This document shows, piece by piece, positions 25,354 through 32,556 of a stretch of DNA of 32,596 nt. Numbering within the stretch: the stretch's first letter is position 1; each line of letters starts with the position of its first letter. The notes beneath the pieces were generated by a model. The model did no database searches, was not told the DNA's origin, and was given only the letters and a program-made list of their open reading frames with translations. Position numbers and translations under genes: made by a program. The stretch is from NCBI RefSeq assembly GCF_001424875.1, contig NZ_LMCT01000036.1, forward strand, positions 1 through 32,596, read 5' to 3'. This DNA is from Kitasatospora sp. Root107. GTDB taxonomy: Bacteria > Actinomycetota > Actinomycetes > Streptomycetales > Streptomycetaceae.

Positions 25354-26550
25354 TCACGGCGCGGGCAGGAAGCCGCTGCGGGCGATCCGGCCGAGCCAGC
25401 GCGCCGACGGCTTGGGCACCCGCAGGAAGCTCCGCGGGTCGACGGCGATCAGCCCGAAGGTCGGCCGGTACGAGCCCCACTCGTAGGTGTCGAGTGCGCT
25501 CCGGTGCAGGTATCCACGGATGTCGAGGCCGTCGGCGAGCGCCGCCGCGAGGTCTCGGAGGGCCTGATCGGTGTAGCTGATCCGGCGGCTGTCGTCGCGG
25601 GTGGCGAGGCCGTTCTCGGTGACGATGACGGGGACGTCGCCGACCACCTCGGCGGTGTGCCGGACGGCCTCGCCGAGCGCCGCCGGGTAGAACTCCCAGC
25701 CAGTGAGGGTGAGTTCGGCGCCCTCGCGGACCGGGAGAGGGCCGCCGGGACCGATCCGGGTCCGGGTGTACGCCTGGACGCCGACCCAGTCGTCCTCGCG
25801 GGCGGCCTCCAGGAAGACGTCCTCGCGGGGGTGGCGGTAGGCCGCCATCACCTCCTCGGCGCCGGGGACGGCTTGGTAGCACTGGTTGGTGACCGACCAG
25901 CCGACCTGGATCCCTGGCGAGACCGCCCGGACCGCCGCGGTGGCAGCCCGGTGCGCCTTGATCAGGACGGCGGTCAACTCGGGGTCGGGGAGCGGTAGTC
26001 CGGGCGGTGGCGGATGCTCGGCGTCGGCGGCGGTGAGGGCGTCCAGGACGGCGGTGATGTTGGGCTCGTTGATGGTGCACACGTGCCGTACGCCGTCGGC
26101 GATCACCGGTGCGGTGGCCGCGACGTAGCGGGCGAAGCGTTCGACGGCGTCCGGTGCCCGCCAGCCGCCGCGTTCGGCGAACCAGCGCGGCAGGGTGAAG
26201 TGGTGCAGGGTGACCATCGGGCGGAGGCCGCGTTCCAGGGCGCCGTCGACCATCCGGCGGTAGTGGGCCAGGGCGGCGCGGGAGAAGTGGCCGGGCTCGG
26301 GTTCGATCCGGGCCCACTCGATGCCGAACCGGTAGTCGGTGAAGCCGAGTTCGGCGAGCAGGTCCATGTCGACGGGCCAGCGGTGGTAGCTGTCGGCGGC
26401 GTCGCCGCTGGGCTCGGGGATCCGGTCGGTGTGGTGTTCGAGCTGCCACCAGTCGCTGTTGGTGTTGCCACCCTCCGTCTGGTGGGCGGACGTTGAGGTG
26501 CCGAACAGGAATCCGTCGGGGAACAGGGTGCCTTCTGCGCAGGCGAGCAT
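25354..26550 (-). CDS. Glycoside hydrolase family 1 beta-glycosidase
   Basis: 398 residues, somewhat shorter than the usual 440-480. It opens with FLFGTSTSAHQTEGGNTNSD. The acid/base E162 is in TINEPN and the nucleophile E312 in VTENGLA, with LHHFTLPRWF and YRFGIEWARIEPEPG also conserved. The C-terminal block LDTYEWGSYRPTFGLIAVD keeps the EW motif but replaces the usual VWSLLDNFEW lead, so the sugar-binding subsite may differ. The family hydrolyses beta-glucosides or related glycosides with retention. It is intracellular (no signal). The ATG at 26550 has only a weak GAAAGG. It is divergent from the TetR gene across a shared operator. Confidence 0.93.
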   Translation of the reverse strand: MLACAEGTLFPDGFLFGTSTSAHQTEGGNTNSDWWQLEHHTDRIPEPSGDAADSYHRWPVDMDLLAELGFTDYRFGIEWARIEPEPGHFSRAALAHYRRMVDGALERGLRPMVTLHHFTLPRWFAERGGWRAPDAVERFARYVAATAPVIADGVRHVCTINEPNITAVLDALTAADAEHPPPPGLPLPDPELTAVLIKAHRAATAAVRAVSPGIQVGWSVTNQCYQAVPGAEEVMAAYRHPREDVFLEAAREDDWVGVQAYTRTRIGPGGPLPVREGAELTLTGWEFYPAALGEAVRHTAEVVGDVPVIVTENGLATRDDSRRISYTDQALRDLAAALADGLDIRGYLHRSALDTYEWGSYRPTFGLIAVDPRSFLRVPKPSARWLGRIARSGFLPAP

Positions 26551-26672
26551 GGCAGGGCCTTTCGGTGACGTGTGGCCGGCGGACTCGACGGATCGGGAGG
26601 ATGCGGAGTGCGTCGGCGGCCGCGCTGGGTGCGGCGAGGGCGGAGAGGGTGGGGTCTCTCCTGGTGGTGTCA

Positions 26673-26701
26673 AAGGTAAACACCAAAACATTGAGATGCA
26701 A
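26673..26701 (-). promoter_or_regulatory. Candidate promoter of the GH1 gene
   Basis: On the minus strand, TTGCAT (26701-26696) and TACCTT (26678-26673) are separated by 17 nt, close to the housekeeping consensus. Transcription would start near 26666, giving a leader of about 116 nt. The spacer and -35 are covered by the palindromic operator, so a bound repressor would block it. Confidence 0.55.
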
Positions 26702-26708
26702 TGTTTTG
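26684..26708. promoter_or_regulatory. 25-bp perfect palindromic operator between GH1 and tetR genes
   Basis: Arms CAAAACATTG (26684-26693) and CAATGTTTTG (26699-26708) are exact reverse complements around a 5-bp centre. The AT-rich sequence stands out in the GC-rich surroundings. Its size and place, overlapping predicted promoters on both sides, are those of a TetR-family operator. Confidence 0.85.
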
Positions 26709-26739
26709 AAGATTCGAAGGCCCGGCTAGATTGCCGGGA
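26704..26739 (+). promoter_or_regulatory. Candidate leaderless promoter of the tetR gene
   Basis: TAGATT (26727-26732) is a TANNNT -10 that lies 6 nt before the ATG. TTTTGA (26704-26709) is 17 nt further upstream and overlaps the right operator arm. No Shine-Dalgarno is present, so a leaderless transcript is likely. Confidence 0.5.
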
Positions 26740-27371
26740 TGAGCACTCGTGGCCCCCGGGGCCCCTACGCGAAGAGCGCGGCGAAGCGGCAGCAGATCAT
26801 CGAGGCCGCACTGGCGGCCTATGCCGAGGCGGGCAGCAGGGGCGTCTCGGTCAGGGACATCGCCGAGCGCGTCGGGCTGACGGACGCCGGTGTCCTGCAC
26901 CACTTCGGTGGCCGTGAGGCGCTGCTCACCGCCGTACTGGAGGCCCGCGACGCGGCCGCCGCCGAGCGCTACGGCGAGGAGGCCGCACTCTGGCGGACCG
27001 AGCTGCTGGCGGAGAACGCGGCGACGCCCGGCCTGGTGAAGCTGTTCGTGGACCTGTCGGCGGCCGCGGCGGAGCCGGGGCACCCGGCGCACCCGTACTT
27101 CACCGAGCGGTACGGGATGCTGCGGGAGCGCGTCGCGCGCGCGTTCACCGAGGCTCGCCCGGAGGACGGGGCTGAGGCCTCGGACAACGCCGGGGTCGAA
27201 CCCTCGGAGGTGGATGCCGACTGGGCGGCCAGGGTACTGCTGGCCGCCACCGACGGCCTCCAGCTCCAGTGGCTGCTGAATCCGGCCATCGACATGGCCG
27301 CCGACATCACCCGACTGCGTGATGTGCTGATCGCCGTCCTGGCCGGGGCCGGGCTGCGCAGAGACGCCTGA
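26739..27371 (+). CDS. TetR/AcrR family transcriptional regulator
   Basis: 210 residues. The N-terminal HTH (about 15-62) reads AAKRQQIIEAALAAYAEAG, VSVRDIAERVGLTDAGVLHH and FGGREALLTAVL, the TetR signature. The C-terminal ligand domain is Ala- and Glu-rich, including an acidic loop near 140-155, and ends with the TDGLQLQWLLNPAIDMA block often seen in TetR regulators beside glycoside hydrolases. It is divergent from the GH1 gene, with a 25-bp palindrome in the 188-bp gap, so it most likely represses GH1 and itself and is relieved by a glycoside or its aglycone (inference). Confidence 0.9.
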   Translation: MSTRGPRGPYAKSAAKRQQIIEAALAAYAEAGSRGVSVRDIAERVGLTDAGVLHHFGGREALLTAVLEARDAAAAERYGEEAALWRTELLAENAATPGLVKLFVDLSAAAAEPGHPAHPYFTERYGMLRERVARAFTEARPEDGAEASDNAGVEPSEVDADWAARVLLAATDGLQLQWLLNPAIDMAADITRLRDVLIAVLAGAGLRRDA

Positions 27372-27473
27372 GGTCCACAGCGCAGCGGGCCTGTCGGGGG
27401 CGTCAGCAGGCGGCCCTGACCGGCTGTCTACGCGCGATACGCTCGGCCTCTGCGCAGGATGCAAGGAGTGGTG

Positions 27474-28259
27474 ATGAGCACGCACGAACGGTGGACGCGG
27501 CTGCTGGAGATCCTCGGCGAGCAGGGACGGATCGAGGTCGTCGAAGCCGCGGAGGTGCTCGGGGTGTCCACAGCCACCGTCCGCCGGGACATGGAGGAGC
27601 TCGCCCGGCAGCAGCTGCTGACCCGGACGCGCGGTGGAGCGGTGCTGAGCGGGGTGGCCTACGACCTGCCGCTGCGGTACAAGACGGCGCGTCAGGCGGA
27701 CGAGAAGCAGCGGATCGCCCGGGCGGCGGCCGCGCTCGTTCCGCCGGGCGCCGTGGTCGGGCTGAACGGCGGGACCACCACCTCGGAGGTGGCGCGGGAG
27801 CTGGCGGCGCGGGCCGATCTGGCCGGCCACGGCCAGGGGGTGGCACTGACCGTCGTCACCAACGCCATCAACATCGCGCACGAGCTGGCGGTCCGGCCGT
27901 ACGTGAAGACCGTGGTCACCGGCGGTGTGGCCCGGCCCAGCTCCTACGAGCTGACCGGGCCACTGGCCATGACGGTGCTTCAGGGGCTCGCGCTCGACTA
28001 CGCGATCATCGGGGTGAACGGGATCGACCCGAAGTTCGGCGCCACCGCCCATGACGAGGGCGAGGCCGGGGTGAACCGGGCGATGGTCGAGCGGGCCGAG
28101 AAGGTGATCGCGGTGGCCGACTCCACCAAGGTCGGGAAGCGGGCCTTCGCGCAGGTCTGCGCGCTGAGCGGGATCTCGACGCTGGTCACCGACAAGGACG
28201 CGCCCGACGAGCTGGTGGAACAGCTCGCCGGGCACGGTGTCGATGTGCTGTGTGTTTGA
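27474..28259 (+). CDS. DeoR/GlpR family sugar-responsive transcriptional regulator
   Basis: 261 residues. The N-terminal DeoR-type winged helix (about 8-60) includes GRIEVVEAAEVLGVSTATVR and a RDMEELARQQLLTRTRGGAV segment. The C-terminal DeoR C-domain has GLNGGTTTSEVARELA, TVVTNAINIAHELA, VNGIDPKFGATAHDEGEAGVN and VADSTKVGKRAFA, which forms the sugar-phosphate site in this family. The ATG at 27474 has AAGGAG at 5 nt spacing and is preferred to the upstream in-frame start at 27459. Its stop is 3 nt from the convergent GH27 gene. It probably responds to a phosphorylated sugar from galactoside use (inference from neighbours). Confidence 0.93.
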   Translation: MSTHERWTRLLEILGEQGRIEVVEAAEVLGVSTATVRRDMEELARQQLLTRTRGGAVLSGVAYDLPLRYKTARQADEKQRIARAAAALVPPGAVVGLNGGTTTSEVARELAARADLAGHGQGVALTVVTNAINIAHELAVRPYVKTVVTGGVARPSSYELTGPLAMTVLQGLALDYAIIGVNGIDPKFGATAHDEGEAGVNRAMVERAEKVIAVADSTKVGKRAFAQVCALSGISTLVTDKDAPDELVEQLAGHGVDVLCV

Positions 28260-28262
28260 GCG

Positions 28263-30260
28263 TCAGGCGGTGGGCGGAGTACGGAACGGGGCGGCCCAGG
28301 TCTGGTTGGCCTGGATCGCGGCGGGGGCGGCACCGCAGCTGTAGAGGCTGATCGGGGTGCCCGACGTGGTGGTGGCGCCGTTGAAGACGTCGAGGCACTT
28401 GGTGGTGCCGGCGAGCTTCAGGTTGCCGTCACGGTTGTAGGTCCAGGTCTGCCAGCCCGGGGCGGAGCCGCAGGGGGCGACGCCGACCCACTGGCCCTGC
28501 TGACCGTTGATCACACCGGCGGTGACGGTGCTCTGCGCGGTAAGGCAGAGGTTCGAGGCCCCGGCCTGGAGGAGCAGGATCGAGCCGTCGTCGTTGCGCT
28601 GCCACTGCTGGTTGGAGCCACCGGAGCAGGGGTAGACGTCGACGGCCGTGTTGCTGGTGCGGGACTGGTAGTTGTCCAGGCAGAGCGACGCCTTGCTCCA
28701 GTTGTTGCGGGAGGCGGTGATCTCGCCGCGCGGGGTGGTGGTCGAGCCGCTCGGCGGGGTGATCCGCAGCATTGCGCTGTCGTGCGCGCCGATGGTGAGC
28801 GCGACGGTGCCGGTCGAGGTGCCGGTGGTGTGCGCCCAGAGGTCGCGCACGGTGTAGCCCGCGCCGGTCGGGTTGAAGCCGGCCGTCTTCAGGTCGAGGG
28901 TGTAATTCGCGGTGGTCGCACCCTTGTTGAGCACCACCACGGCGCGGCTGCCGTCGGCCAGCGGCTTGACGACCACGTCCAGGCCGCTGGTCGCGGCCGG
29001 GGTCCCGTCCGCGTTGGCGGCGCCGCCCGAGACGCGCTGGCCACCGGCGCCGAGCGGGTCCTGGTCGACCGCGATCACCTCGCTGTTGCCGAGGATGTCC
29101 AGCGAGGCCCGGAGGTGACCGGCCTCGGCCGGGTGCGAGTCCAGGTACGAGGGGGAGAACTTGCGGGCGTCGGTGGAGATCACCAGCGGCGCGGCCAGCG
29201 CGGAGAACAGCGACATCTGGCTGCGCTCCTCGGCCGTGGTCATGCCGTTGTCGCCGATCAGGAGCATGTCGGCGTCGTTCCAGTTGCCCGGCCCCTGGTA
29301 GCGGCTGAGGTCCACGGTGGCGTCGAAGCTCTGGTACGCGCCGAAGTTGTACGAGGACTGCACGCCGAGCGGCTGGCTCCACGGGTCGGTGACGCCGTTG
29401 TCGCGGTCGTTCCAGATGTCCGGGGCGACCCGCCAGAGCTGGCCGAGGCCGCGCACCCAGTTCATCGCCGCGGACTTGGTCGCGCCGTTGTTGTACGCGG
29501 CGGGCGCGGAGATGTTGAACATCACGTTCGGCCGGGGCGTCCCGGCGTTGTTGGCGTTGGTGACGGCCGTGTTCACCGCGTTCGACATCCGGGTGTCGAG
29601 GGTCTGCAGCGGCTCCTCGGCCCCGCAGTTGTCGTACTTGAGCGCGTCGACGCCCCAGGCGACGAAGGAGTTGGCGTCGGCCTGCTCGTGGTACTCGCTG
29701 CCGTTGGCCAGGGCGGGCGCAATCGGCGTGTAGGTGGAACAGGTGTGGGTGCCGGAGGTCTCGTAGATGCCGAACTTGGCGCCCAGGCTGTGCAGGTAGG
29801 CGCCGTACGCGGTCAGCTCGTGGTCGAAGCCCGGCTGCTTGGTGGCGTCCCGGACCTCGGTCCGCGCGCCCCAGTTGAGGGCGCCGTGCAGGTAGCCGGA
29901 GCTGTTCCGGTACATCCAGCAGTCGTCGACGGTGACGGTCCGGTAGCCCGCGCCGATCAGGCCCGCGTCGTACAGGCCCTTGGCGTTGTCCTGCATGTAC
30001 TGCTGGAACGAGTAGTCGAGCTGGGGCGAGCCGTCCAGCGGAGCCTGCGGACGGCACTCCGAACGGGCCCAGTTGTTGAAGCCCATCGGTGGTGCGGCGG
30101 CGATCGGCCCGCCCGGCGAGGCGACGGAGGAGTAGTTGGCGGCCGGCTGGCTCACGCCGTCGTTGGCGGCGGCCGGCGGTGCCACCAGGGCGGGGCCGGC
30201 GGTGGCCAGGACGGCGCTGAGCAGAAGGGGCGCGGCCCGGTGGAGGATGCGCTTGGTCAT
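28263..30260 (-). CDS. Secreted GH27 alpha-galactosidase with C-terminal ricin-type CBM13
   Basis: 665 residues. A Sec signal (about 1-32, hydrophobic core LLLSAVLATAGPALVA) precedes the GH27 barrel (about 55-420): PPMGFNNWARSEC, VDDCWMYRNSSGYL, nucleophile D210 in LKYDNC and likely acid/base D281 in WRVAPDIW. A C-terminal beta-sandwich (about 425-525) and a ricin-B-like CBM13 (about 530-660) follow, with QQWQR, QTWTY and QTWAA repeats, paired cysteines and CLDNY/CLDVF motifs. The family removes terminal alpha-galactose from oligosaccharides or galactomannan outside the cell; CBM13 anchors it to polysaccharide. The ATG has AAGGA upstream. It is convergent with deoR and divergent from the binding protein. 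Confidence 0.95.
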   Translation of the reverse strand: MTKRILHRAAPLLLSAVLATAGPALVAPPAAANDGVSQPAANYSSVASPGGPIAAAPPMGFNNWARSECRPQAPLDGSPQLDYSFQQYMQDNAKGLYDAGLIGAGYRTVTVDDCWMYRNSSGYLHGALNWGARTEVRDATKQPGFDHELTAYGAYLHSLGAKFGIYETSGTHTCSTYTPIAPALANGSEYHEQADANSFVAWGVDALKYDNCGAEEPLQTLDTRMSNAVNTAVTNANNAGTPRPNVMFNISAPAAYNNGATKSAAMNWVRGLGQLWRVAPDIWNDRDNGVTDPWSQPLGVQSSYNFGAYQSFDATVDLSRYQGPGNWNDADMLLIGDNGMTTAEERSQMSLFSALAAPLVISTDARKFSPSYLDSHPAEAGHLRASLDILGNSEVIAVDQDPLGAGGQRVSGGAANADGTPAATSGLDVVVKPLADGSRAVVVLNKGATTANYTLDLKTAGFNPTGAGYTVRDLWAHTTGTSTGTVALTIGAHDSAMLRITPPSGSTTTPRGEITASRNNWSKASLCLDNYQSRTSNTAVDVYPCSGGSNQQWQRNDDGSILLLQAGASNLCLTAQSTVTAGVINGQQGQWVGVAPCGSAPGWQTWTYNRDGNLKLAGTTKCLDVFNGATTTSGTPISLYSCGAAPAAIQANQTWAAPFRTPPTA

Positions 30261-30278
30261 GAGGGTCCTTCCGAGTCT

Positions 30279-30322
30279 GATTGATATTGCGCTAATCCTG
30301 CGATGACCGCGCATCTTCAATC
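30279..30322. promoter_or_regulatory. Interrupted inverted repeat GATTGA-N3-TGCGC / GCGCA-N3-TCAATC upstream of the GH27 gene
   Basis: Left arm 30279-30292 and right arm 30309-30322 match at 11 of 14 positions, with a 16-nt centre. The outermost 6 nt and inner 5 nt of each arm are perfect. It is 19-62 nt before the GH27 start on the minus strand, so it is a good operator candidate. The right arm core recurs at 30457-30471. Confidence 0.5.
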
Positions 30323-30471
30323 ACGTGCGCCATAGCTTCGGGCCCGAGGGCTCGCAGCGTCAAGCGCCTGGCCGCAGCCGTTTCAGCTGCACTCCTGCCG
30401 CGCAACGCTTCGATAACGCCCGAGGACGGCTGCGCACGTCTGCTCTAATCTGCTGGCTTCAATCATGTCCG
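30315..30471. repeat. Direct repeat CTTCAATCA[C/T]GT[G/C]CG between the GH27 and binding-protein genes
   Basis: Copies at 30315-30329 and 30457-30471 differ at only 2 of 15 positions. The first is in the inverted repeat near the GH27 gene, the second is in the centre of the inverted repeat near the binding-protein gene. A third, inverted TGATTGA is at 30278-30284. Confidence 0.65.
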
Positions 30472-30479
30472 AGCAGATT
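30447..30479. promoter_or_regulatory. Inverted repeat AATCTGCT-N17-AGCAGATT upstream of the binding-protein gene
   Basis: Perfect 8-bp arms at 30447-30454 and 30472-30479. The left arm overlaps TAATCT (30446-30451), a TANNNT -10 candidate for the plus-strand gene, so a protein bound here would cover the transcription start. No clear -35 was found. Confidence 0.5.
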
Positions 30480-30519
30480 CGGATGCTCCTGGTCACCCTC
30501 ACGGACGGTGGTACTCCCG

Positions 30520-31761
30520 ATGGCTCCGCGTGCCCTCACCCTCTCGGCCGTCGCACTGAGCGCCGTGCTCACCCTGTCCAGCTGCGGTGGCCCCGGGGCG
30601 GGTGATGCCACCACCATCCGGTTCGTCGCCGCGGACTACGGGGCCAACGGGCAGCACCCGTCCGAGGCGTACTGGCGGGACGTGATCTCCGCCTTCGAGC
30701 AGCAGCACCCGGGGATCAGGGTCGACCTCCGGGTGATCGGCTGGAACGACCTCGACTCCCAGGTCGGCACGATGGTGCGGAACGGCGACCAGCCGGACCT
30801 GCTGCAGACCGGCGGCTACGCCGACTTCGCCCGGGATGGCCTGCTCTACCCGGCCTTTGACGTGCTGTCAGGGCCGACGGCGATCGACTTCCTGCCCCGG
30901 ATGGTCCGGGTCGGCGAGCAGAACGGCACCCAGTACGGCATCCCGTTCGTCTCCAGTGCCCGGATGTTCCTGATCAACAACACCCTCTACCGTCGAGCGG
31001 GCCTGGACCCGGCCAAGCCCCCGAAGACCTGGGCCGAGGTCACCGCCCAGGCCACCGCCCTGAAGAAGGCCGGGGTGGAGATCCCGCTCGGCATCCCGCT
31101 GGGCAAGGAGGAGGCGCAGGCCGAGTCCTTCATCTGGATGCTGGAGAACCACGGCGACTACCAGGACTACAGCGGGCGCTACACCATCGACTCACCGGCC
31201 AACATCGAGACCTTCACCCAGCTGAAGAGCTGGGTCACCGCGGGCCTGACCGAGCGCAACCCGGCCTCCGTCGACCGCACCGACCTGGCCAAGGAGTTCG
31301 CGGCGGGCAAGGTCGGCATGCTGAACGGCTTCCCCGGCCAGCTCGCCGACCTGAAGGGTATGGACGTCAGCTGGACCACCATGCCCAGCAAGGACGGTGT
31401 CACCAGCGCCACCCTGGGGGTCGGTGACTGGGTGATGGCCTTCAAGAAGGGCGGCCACCGGAAGCAGATCAGGACCTTCCTCGACTTCGTCTACGCCCCG
31501 GAGAACACGGTGCGGTTCGCGAAGGAGTACCACCTGCTGCCGGTCACCCAGTCCGCGCTCACGGCGCTCTCGGCCGACCCGGAGGCGAGCGACCTGCAGC
31601 CGTTCCTGCGGGTGCTGCCCACGGCCGGCTTCTACCCGCTCAGTGACCCGACCTGGCCGGCCGTCTCCGCCCAGATCAAGTCCCGGATCGGCGGCGCGGT
31701 GACCGACCCGCAGGCGACCCTCGAAGCCCTCCAACGGACCGCCGAACAGAGCGGCCAGTGA
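30520..31761 (+). CDS. ABC transporter sugar-binding lipoprotein (extracellular, family 1)
   Basis: 413 residues. The signal peptide ends in the lipobox LSSC, with the lipidated Cys at residue 22. The mature protein is a two-lobed type 1 carbohydrate-binding protein: FEQQHPGIRVDLRVIGWNDL, QPDLLQTGGYADFA, QYGIPFVSSARMFLINNTLY, KTWAEVTAQATALKKAG and ATLGVGDWVMAFKKGGHRK. It would catch oligosaccharides at the cell surface for an ABC importer. No permease or ATPase gene follows: the next gene is a convergent HxlR regulator 15 nt away, so it must use components encoded elsewhere. The ATG at 30520 has a poor ribosome site; a GTG at 30508 is an alternative. It is divergent from GH27. Confidence 0.92.
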   Translation: MAPRALTLSAVALSAVLTLSSCGGPGAGDATTIRFVAADYGANGQHPSEAYWRDVISAFEQQHPGIRVDLRVIGWNDLDSQVGTMVRNGDQPDLLQTGGYADFARDGLLYPAFDVLSGPTAIDFLPRMVRVGEQNGTQYGIPFVSSARMFLINNTLYRRAGLDPAKPPKTWAEVTAQATALKKAGVEIPLGIPLGKEEAQAESFIWMLENHGDYQDYSGRYTIDSPANIETFTQLKSWVTAGLTERNPASVDRTDLAKEFAAGKVGMLNGFPGQLADLKGMDVSWTTMPSKDGVTSATLGVGDWVMAFKKGGHRKQIRTFLDFVYAPENTVRFAKEYHLLPVTQSALTALSADPEASDLQPFLRVLPTAGFYPLSDPTWPAVSAQIKSRIGGAVTDPQATLEALQRTAEQSGQ

Positions 31762-31775
31762 CCCGGGCCGGTCGA

Positions 31776-31794
31776 GTCACCCGGCCGGGGTGAC
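31776..31794. terminator. Weak bidirectional hairpin at the 3' ends of the binding-protein and hxlR genes
   Basis: GTCACCC (31776-31782) and GGGTGAC (31788-31794) pair perfectly around GGCCG. The hairpin overlaps the last codons of the hxlR-type gene, and no T tract is present. It is the only stem-loop in the 15-nt convergent gap. Confidence 0.35.
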
Positions 31795-32445
31795 GAGCGG
31801 GGGAAGGCTGAGCACGGCGGCCAGGCGCGCGACGGAGCCGGGGTCGCCCTCGACCCGGACGTCCCCCGCCGCGACCGCGTCGGCCAGTGGCCGTCCGCCG
31901 TACACGACGCCGGCGAGTGCGGAGGGCCGGGCGGTGATGACGGCTTCCGGTTGTTGTTGGTGGCCGCGTGCGGCGTGCAGGGTGCCGTCGGCGATGAGGA
32001 CCTGGAAGACCTCGTCGTTGAGGTGGAGCTCGTACCGCGCGTGCACGCCTCGGGCCAGGTCGGGGTCGAAGTTGGTGCGCAGGGAGAGGATGAATGAGGT
32101 GGGGCTCAGGTGGGCGGTGCGGTCGTGGGCCGGGGAGCGTACGGCCCAGCGGCCCAGGGCTCGTACGACGGGCTCGAGTTCGAGGCCCCAGTCGGTGAGT
32201 TCGTAGGCCTCTGCGGCGGTGGGGGCGGGGAGGCGGTGTTTGCGGACGATGCCGGAGGCCTCCAGTTCGGTGAGGCGCTGGGCGAGGACGTTGGTGCTGA
32301 TGCCGGGCAGGTCCGTGCGCAGCTGGCCGTACCGCTTGGGGCCCAGCAGTAGCTCGCGGACCACCAGGAGTGCCCAGCGCTCGCCGACGAGGTCGAGGGC
32401 GTGGCCCGTTCCGCACGCGTCGTTGTAGCTCCGTTTGGTTGCCAT
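31777..32445 (-). CDS. HxlR family transcriptional regulator with C-terminal SCP2-like domain
   Basis: 222 residues. The N-terminal winged helix (1-105) has the conserved Cys11 (SYNDACGTGHALDLVGERWA), LLLGPKRYGQLRTDLPGIST and NVLAQRLTELEASGIVRKH, the HxlR pattern. The remainder (about 130-222) resembles the SCP2 fold, ending with GGRPLADAVAAGDVRVEGDP, an arrangement common in actinobacterial HxlR regulators. It is divergent from a dihydrofolate reductase/RibD-like gene in a 111-nt gap and probably regulates it. TAGACT lies 7 nt before the ATG and no Shine-Dalgarno is seen, so the mRNA may be leaderless. Confidence 0.92.
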   Translation of the reverse strand: MATKRSYNDACGTGHALDLVGERWALLVVRELLLGPKRYGQLRTDLPGISTNVLAQRLTELEASGIVRKHRLPAPTAAEAYELTDWGLELEPVVRALGRWAVRSPAHDRTAHLSPTSFILSLRTNFDPDLARGVHARYELHLNDEVFQVLIADGTLHAARGHQQQPEAVITARPSALAGVVYGGRPLADAVAAGDVRVEGDPGSVARLAAVLSLPPLVTPAG

Positions 32446-32452
32446 GCCCGGA

Positions 32453-32481
32453 AGTCTAACCCGAGCGGTTTCGATTCAGAA
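32453..32481 (-). promoter_or_regulatory. Candidate leaderless promoter of the hxlR-type gene
   Basis: On the minus strand TTCTGA (32481-32476) and TAGACT (32458-32453) are 17 nt apart, and TAGACT is 7 nt from the ATG. The start codon has no Shine-Dalgarno. Confidence 0.4.
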
Positions 32482-32489
32482 GCAGCTGG

Positions 32490-32518
32490 TTGTTTTTTGC
32501 AAGCAGGGTGGCTATGGT
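32490..32518 (+). promoter_or_regulatory. Candidate promoter of the dihydrofolate reductase-like gene
   Basis: TTGTTT (32490-32495) and TATGGT (32513-32518) have the standard 17-nt spacing. The start of transcription would be near 32525, leaving a 32-nt leader with GAGGA before the ATG at 32557. Confidence 0.6.
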
Positions 32519-32531
32519 GGTGATCACACCA
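32518..32531. promoter_or_regulatory. Inverted repeat TGGTGATCACACCA, candidate HxlR operator
   Basis: Arms TGGTG and CACCA flank ATCA, and the central GTGATCAC is itself an 8-bp palindrome. It covers the predicted start of transcription. A second inverted pair, AGCTGGT (32484-32490) and ACCAGCT (32528-32534), frames the promoter. Confidence 0.5.
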
Positions 32532-32556
32532 GCTACGAGACATCGAGGAACTGCAG

